Positions 8,444-16,633 of a stretch of 64,000 nt of DNA are shown here, one piece after another. Origin of the DNA: Liminaster sp964567855. GTDB taxonomy: Bacteria > Bacteroidota > Bacteroidia > Bacteroidales > UBA3663. The notes beneath the pieces were generated by a model, which saw nothing but the letters and a program-made list of their open reading frames with translations, was not told the DNA's origin and did no database searches. Position 1 is the stretch's first letter; each line of letters opens with the position of its first letter. The position numbers were made by a program, and so were the translations under genes. The stretch lies in NCBI GenBank assembly GCA_964567855.1, contig CAZMOE010000008.1:31220-95219 (forward strand), in the 5' to 3' direction.

Positions 8444-10510
8444 TCATTTAAAATAATCACACCACTTCAAATAATACATCAGCGCAAAATCCTGATCATT
8501 GGCCATTGGATCGAGAAAGCCTGCCGTCTGCCCGTTGACACGGGTCGGATATATCCAGGCGCATCCGCCACGTCCCTCTTCCGTAAAAAGGCAAAGATTG
8601 CCTTCGAGAATGGTACGCGCACGCTCCATATAACTCCTGTCGCCGGTACAAAGACTGTAGTTAGCGTAACAATCGGCCGTAATGCAACTCCAATAATGAG
8701 GCATGGTATCTCCCCAATAACGATGCTTGCCGAACCAAAAGCCGTCCCAATGGCGAATGGCGATATTGTTGAGATGATAACTGGGCTGATTCCCTCCAAA
8801 GGCCTCGACAACAGGCAACAGACGGCGGGCAGCATCCAAATAGCGTTGTTCGCCGGTCACAAGATACATTTCACAAATAAAGTCAACCGAGGGAGCGACA
8901 ATACTCTGCTCATAGTTCACTTCAAACTTAGGATAGTTCACTCCGTTGGCAATATAAACATCGGCCGCTTTGCGATATTCGCCCAACAGCGTATCGGCCT
9001 CGGCGGTCATCCCATTTTTACGTAGCAACTCCAGACTTTGAACGACGGGCACGTCAATGGTGTAAAATCCGTAGCCGCCTGCACGATAGGCCGCCATCTG
9101 GGTGCGGTAGCCATCCGTCAGGTATTGCTTGTTACCGGTCGCCATGAAGGTTTCAAAATAAAAATGAGCGACCCAAGGATAGTTATAGATACGATGCTTG
9201 GATTTTCTATCCCATTCGGACCAAGTTTTATAATCCGGATCCTGTATTGCAGTACGTACAAAGCGAGCGTACTTAACCAACGCGTCGCGCAAACGACGAT
9301 CCTTTGTGCGCCAGCATTGTTTCGCCAGAAAAATCCCCATTCCGACACGCTCTCTACCCTCACTCAAATCGCTGCGTTTATTGCCTTTCATCCAGTTGAG
9401 ATAAAGTGTTCCGGTTTCATTGTCATAAGGAAGCAATGCGCCGTCTCTCGGATCACCGGGACAATCATATTGTTGATGTGAAACGATAAAATCGGCGCGG
9501 CGGGCTATAAGATCATTGACATTACATGTTCCCAACAATTCTATACGGGTTCCCATGCCATCGGCATATCTACATTCGACACCGATATGGCCTATACGGT
9601 CCACTTTATAGTCCGCGGTCAGCATTCCGTCACGATAAACGGTCTTGATGGCTCTTCCGTCCACATAAAAACGACCGTTCATTAGCCGGGCACAGGCTTC
9701 GGCAGTTCGGGCATCTGCTCGCAGCCGAACTTTATCTCCAGCCTCGGCGACATAACGATCGGCCCCGGCGACAATACCGCCATAGGCGAGCAGTTTTGCA
9801 TAGAAGTCCTGCTCGCCGGCATGAGCAAACAACCGCCATTCAATGGTATCACTCTCTCCAGGAGCCAAACGGCGATCCGAAGGAGCAAGACAAATGATAC
9901 CGCGGGTATTGGACATTCCTTTCCGGCTGTCCCGTTCTTTAATGACATATCCGTCCAGACTGCCACGGGTAAGCATCAACCCCAGATGAGGAGCAGCTCC
10001 GCCCATACGCAAAGCATACACATAAGCGGCATTTCCCCCGGCCCAAATATGAGCATGACAACGATGGGAAACGCACGTGGCGGCATCCGGATAGTTATCG
10101 TTGAAAGGGGTATTGATTTCCATCTCATTTAAAAAAATACTCTTGGAAGAGATGTTCTTAAAAATATACTGTTCCACAAGATCATCCCCGTGACAGAATC
10201 TCGCAACATTCAATTCGACACGACCGTCGATATGATATACACTACCCGTCCGACCGACACGGTCAGCCACCGTCCAGGCAACAGTTTTTTCATTATCCAA
10301 ACGGACGCTTCCTAAGCCCCAGCCCCATTCCCGACCGATCCATTCATATTGACGGCCATCGGGACTGACAATCCAATTCATGCCGGACGGGTCTCCGTCA
10401 ATGGTTATTCGGGTAATTCCGCCGGTTTCGGGTGCCACGTCCATTCGAACCTTCTGTGCGTAAAGTGAAACTGCGGTTATCGATATCAGAAATAAAATAA
10501 TTTTTTTCAT
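8444..10510 (-). CDS. Secreted six-hairpin (alpha/alpha barrel) putative glycoside hydrolase
   Basis: A 688-residue protein from ATG 10510, chosen because it gives a clean signal peptide (MKKIILFLISITAVSLYAQ). A longer frame reaches 10585, but its extra 25 residues do not look like an export signal. The first ~300 residues are a beta-rich domain (GREWGWGLGSVRL, NTPFNDNYPDAATC). The rest has repeated helical-hairpin periodicity with aromatic, acidic patches (YNYPWVAHFYFETFMATG, NYEQSIVAPSVDFICEMY, HYWSCITADCYANYSLC). This resembles six-hairpin glycosidases such as the uronyl hydrolases or GH154-like enzymes. I cannot assign a family. Position between GH106 and GH78 makes a uronic-acid or rhamnoside role plausible. 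Confidence 0.75.
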   Translation of the reverse strand: MKKIILFLISITAVSLYAQKVRMDVAPETGGITRITIDGDPSGMNWIVSPDGRQYEWIGREWGWGLGSVRLDNEKTVAWTVADRVGRTGSVYHIDGRVELNVARFCHGDDLVEQYIFKNISSKSIFLNEMEINTPFNDNYPDAATCVSHRCHAHIWAGGNAAYVYALRMGGAAPHLGLMLTRGSLDGYVIKERDSRKGMSNTRGIICLAPSDRRLAPGESDTIEWRLFAHAGEQDFYAKLLAYGGIVAGADRYVAEAGDKVRLRADARTAEACARLMNGRFYVDGRAIKTVYRDGMLTADYKVDRIGHIGVECRYADGMGTRIELLGTCNVNDLIARRADFIVSHQQYDCPGDPRDGALLPYDNETGTLYLNWMKGNKRSDLSEGRERVGMGIFLAKQCWRTKDRRLRDALVKYARFVRTAIQDPDYKTWSEWDRKSKHRIYNYPWVAHFYFETFMATGNKQYLTDGYRTQMAAYRAGGYGFYTIDVPVVQSLELLRKNGMTAEADTLLGEYRKAADVYIANGVNYPKFEVNYEQSIVAPSVDFICEMYLVTGEQRYLDAARRLLPVVEAFGGNQPSYHLNNIAIRHWDGFWFGKHRYWGDTMPHYWSCITADCYANYSLCTGDRSYMERARTILEGNLCLFTEEGRGGCAWIYPTRVNGQTAGFLDPMANDQDFALMYYLKWCDYFK

Positions 10511-10581
10511 CAGAAGTAAGTTTTGAATTAAATAATAGTTCCGCCCCAGACGAAAGCCGGGCTTCAACCAGAGATAAACGC

Positions 10582-13500
10582 TCAATGGTTACCGGAACAC
10601 CGGCCACCGGTCTCCGCCACAATCCAGAAGGCCGCGGTCAGGCCAGAAGGCAACAACGCATCATCCGGATGCACAACGGAAGGATAAGCATAAGTGACAC
10701 GCCCGGTTTCCGAAAGCGAGCAATCATAAATCATTCTGTTGACCAATGAATTGGCCACATGAATCTCTACTTTATTCATGCCGGGAACCAGAAAATCGGT
10801 CACGTCGACCATTTCCGGAGAACACCAGACGACACCGGCGTCGCAGCCGTTTATATATACATGCGCACCGAAACAAGATGTTTCCAATCCTAAATACATC
10901 CGCCCATGAATGGTGTCGACCGTTACCTCTTTCCGATAAACCGCAGTGCCGGAATAATAGCGTACTGAGGGATCGGTATGTGTCGTCCAATCGATAAGGC
11001 TATCGAACAGAATTTCGCCGGCTCCTCCTGCCCGTTCATCAAAACAGACGCTCCAGGCCCCGTCTATAGGAATGCGGGAGCTCCCTGCCGCAGGCCGTTC
11101 AAAGGCGGGAAGAGAATCATTCCGATCGGAAATAACGATGAAAGAAGATTCCCGAGGATGGAAATCGAGATCCAAGGTGACGGAACGGCCGTCGGCCCGG
11201 ATAACAGGCAAAGCAAATCGTTCTCCGGTCACGCTATTCCACCATTGCGCATAACGGCCCGCCGCTTGAAAAGTAAACCGGTTGTGTTCGGCTGTATCTT
11301 TGTGATTGTCGATAAAGAAAACATCCGCATCACTAAGCCGGCGACGGGAGAAATAAAGCCGGTTGCTGTGCGTATCACCAACAGCCAGAGAAACATCGGC
11401 GGATATACCCGCACAAGCGACAACCTCAGACAGCGGCATCCCCCAATATACCCTTCCGCGACCATATTTTTTGTAGCCGGCCGGAGTATTGTCCCACATG
11501 GCGTCCACCAATGCCCGGTAAGCCGCATCCTGCCCCACATCGGCCGCCGATCCGGAACCGATAGGACGTCCGCCATACACTTTGGCACCTTTTTCTACCA
11601 AACGGGCCATGGCCTGCAATGCCTTGAACGTAATATCGCCATTGCGAGGCAAAACCATAAGCTCATATTGCACTCCGTCGGGCAGAACAATCCTACCGTC
11701 GGAAACATCCATACGCGAAACCAACGCGTCGGTGGTGAACGCATCGAAATCGAAACCTCCGGGAATTTCCGGCAAGCGATAAGTCAGGATCTTGACCGGA
11801 GCATTTTCTCCCAAATAAATGCAAAGCTGCGCGGCCGGTTTTCCCTGACGCAGAACATAGGCATTACGCGCCTGATAATCCCAGAACGGACGGCTGTAAG
11901 GCCAAAACGTATTATTGCGATGAATGCAGTAATGCCGCCCGCCGCCGGTATTGCCAGGATAACGATCTGCCGCCCAAGGCTGATAGGCAGATGCACAGAC
12001 AACGAACTCATTGATGCCGTAGGCATAGGCATAATCGGCCAATTGTTTCAGATCGGACAGCGATGCGGAGAATTTCGCATCGGTATAGGCCTCGGCCGAA
12101 GCAACGGTCTTACCGTAAAGATGCGCGGCGGAGGCACTCTCCTTGATATCGTAATTACCCTCGGGATGGATGGCCCAAAATTCACCTTGCGGCTTGTCAA
12201 CCTTACTCTTGGCAAGAATAGGATCGCCTGGGATACAGAGTGCATTGCCGATGGCCTGGGCCGTAAATGTCAGACCCCGGTCATGGCAGAGACGACTGAT
12301 AGTTCCGTAATAATTGTCGGCCATCAGATCGGCAATATTACGGCGAACGTCGAAAAGAATCCGCTCGGAGAGAGCCGTGCTATCGACCACATACCCCATC
12401 ATCACCGGCAGATAAGGAATAAGATCATATCCACGCCTTGCTTCAAATTCCCCGGCGAAGCTATCCGTCCAATTCTGCGATCCGGCCTCGTGGCTATCCA
12501 TCGCGACACCGACCAGACAACCGCTTTTGCTGACCAAAAGCGAATCATGAATACGCGCCACATAATTTTTCCATTGGACTTCGGCTGCCTGACGGGATAA
12601 CTTGTCGCATTCCAGCCCCATCAGGTTCCTGCGACCGTGTTTGATTTTCTTACCGGTCGGGACTGCGTAAAAGCGCATGATTTTCCACCGGCCAGCAGGT
12701 ACCTCCCAGCGGAGCATTCCTATTGTATCCATCCGGTCGGTCAGGTTCACGATGTCGCGCGATGCTATCACTTCGCCGGCAACATATCCCGGTTGTCGGC
12801 ACGGTTCTATATATTCGGCATGCAGACCCACTTTTTCCTCCCACTGGTCTACCCGCGCCGAAGAATGCAATACAACCCTGCCCAATTGCAATGCCGTATT
12901 GGAGATACTGTCATGCCACCAGTCGTGAAGATTCAGCCGGTAACAGGCGGCTGTTTCTGCATCGAAAGCAATGGTTTTTACATTAATTCCGCCATGAGCT
13001 GTGTAGATGGGACGGAGATCGCAGACCTTTCTGTAATTCACACCGTCGTCAGAGGCCTCTAAGCTTCCAGGCGAAGGCAATTCAAAGAAACCGGTTCCCA
13101 CAAATGTATCGGAAGGCGGACCCGGAACATTCGTTGCGCTGGTAGTCGCCTTACCACGGGGTTTCATCTCATAAGAAACGGCCCGGGCTGTGAACGGCCG
13201 GTCAAAATCAAGATTCACATAAATATTACCATGACGCAAAGAGGCCTCTTTCTGCAACACAGCAACGGCACCCTCCTCCCCCAATATGCGGGTAAGATCC
13301 TTTATTTCTCCGGCATTGGTCGAGACACAGATTTTCCGGCAGGAAAAATCCTCATCCGATTCGCCGACAGGGAAAGCCAGCACCGCTATATCCTTATAAT
13401 ATCCGAGGTTGGCACGAGGTGCCGGCAACATTCCGGCAAATTCCCGGCCGCCGGCCACAATAAGTTCCTCCGCCTGGAGCCGCTTCATAGCGAGGGCCGG

Positions 13501-13917
13501 AGTAATCCAGGGGCCGCCGGCAACAAAACCGTTGGAAACATGCACCTCGAAGCTCAGCCCCAGCCGCTCGGCCTCTTCTGCCGAAAAACGCAGCATCTGC
13601 CACCACTCATCGCAAAAGGCGGGAAAGGCATGTTCCATTTTGCCATGTGTCTGGTCATAATAAACAACCCCTCCGACACCGGCACTCCTGAAAGCCTCCA
13701 GATCGGCGGTAATCCCTTCACGCGTGGTCTCAGTCTCTCCATGAAACCACCAGACTTTGGTACGGGTACTGTCCTGCGGATGTTCAAAACCGTATAAGGC
13801 CTCCTCGAAACCGGCATCCCTCCCGGAGCGGCGGGAATCACAGGACGAAAAGAGAAGCAGACACAGCCACACTGCGGCAAAAAGCATCTTGAAGATAATA
13901 CGGGGTATATTTCTCAT
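10582..13917 (-). CDS. GH106 alpha-L-rhamnosidase, predicted lipoprotein
   Basis: A 1111-residue enzyme. The N-terminus (LLLFSSC at about residues 20-26, after a basic start) is a lipobox, so it is probably anchored to the outer membrane. TKVWWFHGETETTREGITADLEAF and AGVGGVVYYDQ are the GH106 N-terminal signature. The long central region carries QAIGNALCIPGDP and YAYGINEFVVCASAYQPW. The C-terminal part is a jelly-roll domain (TAVYRKEVTV, YINGCDAGVVW). GH106 enzymes cleave alpha-L-rhamnosides, including those of rhamnogalacturonans. It is the first gene of the tight run GH106, six-hairpin, GH78, GH28 and has a -7 box at 13992-13999. Confidence 0.94.
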   Translation of the reverse strand: MRNIPRIIFKMLFAAVWLCLLLFSSCDSRRSGRDAGFEEALYGFEHPQDSTRTKVWWFHGETETTREGITADLEAFRSAGVGGVVYYDQTHGKMEHAFPAFCDEWWQMLRFSAEEAERLGLSFEVHVSNGFVAGGPWITPALAMKRLQAEELIVAGGREFAGMLPAPRANLGYYKDIAVLAFPVGESDEDFSCRKICVSTNAGEIKDLTRILGEEGAVAVLQKEASLRHGNIYVNLDFDRPFTARAVSYEMKPRGKATTSATNVPGPPSDTFVGTGFFELPSPGSLEASDDGVNYRKVCDLRPIYTAHGGINVKTIAFDAETAACYRLNLHDWWHDSISNTALQLGRVVLHSSARVDQWEEKVGLHAEYIEPCRQPGYVAGEVIASRDIVNLTDRMDTIGMLRWEVPAGRWKIMRFYAVPTGKKIKHGRRNLMGLECDKLSRQAAEVQWKNYVARIHDSLLVSKSGCLVGVAMDSHEAGSQNWTDSFAGEFEARRGYDLIPYLPVMMGYVVDSTALSERILFDVRRNIADLMADNYYGTISRLCHDRGLTFTAQAIGNALCIPGDPILAKSKVDKPQGEFWAIHPEGNYDIKESASAAHLYGKTVASAEAYTDAKFSASLSDLKQLADYAYAYGINEFVVCASAYQPWAADRYPGNTGGGRHYCIHRNNTFWPYSRPFWDYQARNAYVLRQGKPAAQLCIYLGENAPVKILTYRLPEIPGGFDFDAFTTDALVSRMDVSDGRIVLPDGVQYELMVLPRNGDITFKALQAMARLVEKGAKVYGGRPIGSGSAADVGQDAAYRALVDAMWDNTPAGYKKYGRGRVYWGMPLSEVVACAGISADVSLAVGDTHSNRLYFSRRRLSDADVFFIDNHKDTAEHNRFTFQAAGRYAQWWNSVTGERFALPVIRADGRSVTLDLDFHPRESSFIVISDRNDSLPAFERPAAGSSRIPIDGAWSVCFDERAGGAGEILFDSLIDWTTHTDPSVRYYSGTAVYRKEVTVDTIHGRMYLGLETSCFGAHVYINGCDAGVVWCSPEMVDVTDFLVPGMNKVEIHVANSLVNRMIYDCSLSETGRVTYAYPSVVHPDDALLPSGLTAAFWIVAETGGRCSGNH

Positions 13918-13991
13918 AAGAACAATAATATTTTCAATCGTTTAATATGTAGAAGGCGAAGATATCCGACCCTGGAAAATATATAAGGCAA

Positions 13992-13999
13992 CAAATATA
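13992..13999 (-). promoter_or_regulatory. -7 box (TATATTTG) for the GH106-to-GH28 run
   Basis: Minus-strand TATATTTG, 74 bases before the GH106 start, in the 175-base gap downstream of GH2. It fits TAnnTTTG; no clear -33 element is visible. Confidence 0.5.
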
Positions 14000-14020
14000 C
14001 GTATTTTTCGATAAACAGAG

Positions 14021-14081
14021 GGATTTCCGGCGTCAATCTCCAAAGCAGCGTAGCCGTTACAGATGGATAACGCCGGAATCC
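14021..14081 (-). other. Stem-loop between GH2 and GH106
   Basis: GGATTTCCGGCGT (14021-14033) pairs with ACGCCGGAATCC (14070-14081), with one bulge and a 36-base loop. It sits just past the GH2 stop codon and just upstream of the GH106 -7 box. There is no U-run, so it could be a processing or stability element rather than an intrinsic terminator. Confidence 0.45.
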
Positions 14082-14092
14082 CCCCACCGTCA

Positions 14093-16519
14093 TCAATGAT
14101 TTGCCTGAGAAGTGGTCTTCAATTTCAACACACGCCCCTTCATGCCATCGCAAGAGACCCGAATCTGAACCTCACCGGCCTCATGAGTGGCCCGTAAAAC
14201 AGCGAGGGCAAAGCCTCTATGTAGCTGTCCGGTCGTTCCGGCAAAAGTTTCACCGGTATAATGATCGTCATTATCGAGTGCCACGAGGCGGGCAGCACCA
14301 CTCACGTCGACGGTAACCGTTCCCGTGGCCGTGGGGACGGCATTCCCTTTGTTGTCAACGGCAAAAATTTTTATGTATTGAAGATCCATACCGTCGGCGG
14401 TCCATCCGGCCGGACTTTCGGCTACCAATTGAATGGCAGAGGCCCTTCCCGTAGTGCGTAATTCATGACGTGCTACCTCTGTGCCCCCTGTGCGGGCGAT
14501 GGCAACGATCCTCCCACCATTATCATACGGCACGTCATGCCAGTAAATCATGTTACGCTTGCGGATATCGCTCCGGTCATTTTTCCGGGTACCCATCGAC
14601 TGGCCGTTGACCCACAGCTCGACCTCGTCGGCGTTGGTAAAGGTGAAAAGCTGCTGCACGGAACCGGTGGTACGGTTCCAATGAGACGACAAACGCAATC
14701 CGCCGACGGTGACATCGTTCCAGTCGACATTCTCGGCGGCTTCGTCGACCACGCCGATACGAACTACAGGTTCTGCGGAAAACGCGCTTTTCAGGAGATA
14801 GGCCTGCGGGTAAGGCTGAAGCGCATGGCTGAAAAATGAATAATTCCAACCTTTCTTCGGCCAGCCGTTCGATTCGCCCCAGTATTCGATCGCACCCCAA
14901 TAGGCCAGTCCCACCATACGGTCGCGATCCATACCGAAATAAGGAGCCAACAATTCATTGGAGGTAGCCTCACTCTGATAAACGATCAGGTCCGGCTTAT
15001 ACTCGAGGTATTTCGGATAGGCTTCGAACTGGTAATTGTAGCTCGCAATATCGGTGACAAGGGAAAGTTCCGGCGGAGTGAAATTACCGTTAAAACCTCG
15101 GTCTTTACGGTTGATCGCTCCGGCACGGGCGGGATACATGGCCACGGTAGTTTTGCGAGTCGGATCATAGCGTTTGAGCAGGGTATCGAAAATCCGATAG
15201 GTCGTCACGCCCCAGTCTCCGGTCGGATAGCCCGCCAGATCTTCCCGCATCTGCAACTCGTTACCCAGACTCCAAAGAATGACCGATGGATGATTTCTAT
15301 CGCGCTTCACCCACTCCGTTATCAGCTCCGGCCACATCTGCATAAACGGTCTGCGGCCACCCCAATAGGATTCATCGCTCCATTTATCGACCAATTCGTC
15401 AACCACCAGGATTCCATATCTGTCGGCCAGGGCATAAAAGGTTTCAGAATAGGGATTATGAGAACAGCGGATATGGTTGAATCCGAAAGCCTTCATCTGC
15501 CTGAATTGCCGCTCGATGGATCGCTCAAAGGCCGCGACTCCCATGGCTCCGAGGTCCTGATGATTGGCAATACCTTGCAGAAAAATTTTCTCGCCATTGA
15601 GTTTAAGACCGAATTTCGGTGAATATTCTACCGAACGGATACCGAACGTTTCAGTTATCCGGTCTATCTCCCGTCCCTGATGCACCAGCCGGACCTCGGC
15701 GGTATAAAGATTCGGTGCATCGCATGACCACAACTGCGGAGTTGCCACCACAGCCGCAGGTAGGGGCATTTCGATGTTTTTTAACTTCGTTCTCGTGACG
15801 GCGGGAACACTCGTTTCTGCCACCGGACTTCCATCGGGCGCGAAAATACGGGCTTCAATGCCGACATCGCCCCGTTTATGGCGCAATCCTTCCACTTCGA
15901 CCTGAATACAAACCTCTGCCTGCCGGGAACTGACCGTTGGGGTCGTGATGAAAACTCCATGGCGGGCAATCGCGGTAGAATCTTTCACGACCAGATGGAC
16001 ATTCCTGTACAAACCGCCCCCGGTGTACCAACGCGATCCTCCCTTTTTGCCAGTCGAGGCACATACGGCCACGACATTGTCACCCTCAAAATCCAACAGC
16101 GAAGTGATATCCACCTCCATGCCGAGATAACCGTAATCGGTACTGGCCACTTTCTGCCCGTTCACCCAGACATCCCCGAGTAGCATAATACCTTCAAAGT
16201 CCAGCAAGACCCGTCCGCCCTGCCATGAGGAATCGGCTTTAAAGGTTTTGCGATACCAGCCTTTTCCCATAGCCTTAAAGCCTCTGGCCCCGCCGGCAGA
16301 TTCCGTCCACGGCTGTTCGATCTGAAAGTCATGGGGCAAATCCAGCATGCGCCAGCCGGCGTCATCATAGTCTCTTGCGAAAGCATGTTCCGCGTCGCCG
16401 GCATGAAACTTCCAGTCGAAATTAAATAACTGAACCGAACGAGAGCGAGCGGCTGTTGCCTGCACCATCATCCAGAAAGCGACAAGCATCCACGACATTA
16501 TAAACGACTTCTTTGTCAT
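14093..16519 (-). CDS. GH2 beta-galactosidase family hydrolase
   Basis: An 808-residue protein with a signal peptide (residues 1-23). Domains in order are a sugar-binding jelly roll (FNFDWKFHAGD, LPHDFQIEQPW), an immunoglobulin-like linker, a TIM barrel (NGEKIFLQGIANHQDLGAMG, NHIRCSHNPYSETFY) and a C-terminal DUF4982-type region with a further beta domain. ILWSLGNE places the acid/base at Glu421 and LIVYQSEATS the nucleophile at Glu517. The family removes beta-linked galactose, glucuronic acid or mannose; the length and DUF4982 region favour beta-galactosidase. It has its own -7 box and follows the regulator gene across a strong terminator. Confidence 0.94.
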   Translation of the reverse strand: MTKKSFIMSWMLVAFWMMVQATAARSRSVQLFNFDWKFHAGDAEHAFARDYDDAGWRMLDLPHDFQIEQPWTESAGGARGFKAMGKGWYRKTFKADSSWQGGRVLLDFEGIMLLGDVWVNGQKVASTDYGYLGMEVDITSLLDFEGDNVVAVCASTGKKGGSRWYTGGGLYRNVHLVVKDSTAIARHGVFITTPTVSSRQAEVCIQVEVEGLRHKRGDVGIEARIFAPDGSPVAETSVPAVTRTKLKNIEMPLPAAVVATPQLWSCDAPNLYTAEVRLVHQGREIDRITETFGIRSVEYSPKFGLKLNGEKIFLQGIANHQDLGAMGVAAFERSIERQFRQMKAFGFNHIRCSHNPYSETFYALADRYGILVVDELVDKWSDESYWGGRRPFMQMWPELITEWVKRDRNHPSVILWSLGNELQMREDLAGYPTGDWGVTTYRIFDTLLKRYDPTRKTTVAMYPARAGAINRKDRGFNGNFTPPELSLVTDIASYNYQFEAYPKYLEYKPDLIVYQSEATSNELLAPYFGMDRDRMVGLAYWGAIEYWGESNGWPKKGWNYSFFSHALQPYPQAYLLKSAFSAEPVVRIGVVDEAAENVDWNDVTVGGLRLSSHWNRTTGSVQQLFTFTNADEVELWVNGQSMGTRKNDRSDIRKRNMIYWHDVPYDNGGRIVAIARTGGTEVARHELRTTGRASAIQLVAESPAGWTADGMDLQYIKIFAVDNKGNAVPTATGTVTVDVSGAARLVALDNDDHYTGETFAGTTGQLHRGFALAVLRATHEAGEVQIRVSCDGMKGRVLKLKTTSQANH

Positions 16520-16545
16520 GATATTTATATTTTATTTTGCGTGGA

Positions 16546-16553
16546 CAAAAGTA
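16546..16553 (-). promoter_or_regulatory. -7 box (TACTTTTG) for GH2
   Basis: Minus-strand TACTTTTG lies 26 bases upstream of the GH2 ATG, between the regulator's terminator and the gene. Matches TAnnTTTG. Confidence 0.55.
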
Positions 16554-16585
16554 GGCAATAGAGTAAGGAGCTCCGGCAAAGTATT

Positions 16586-16625
16586 CACAAAAGAGGTCGA
16601 AAAGTGATTTTTCGACCTCTTTGTG
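16586..16625 (-). terminator. Intrinsic terminator of the propeller/AraC regulator
   Basis: AAAGAGGTCGAAAA pairs with TTTTCGACCTCTTT through a 5-base loop; the arms extend to CACAA/TTGTG with one extra A. It begins 8 bases past the regulator stop and separates it from the GH2 promoter. A and T runs on both sides could let it work in both directions. Confidence 0.85.
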
Positions 16626-16633
16626 GCAATTTT

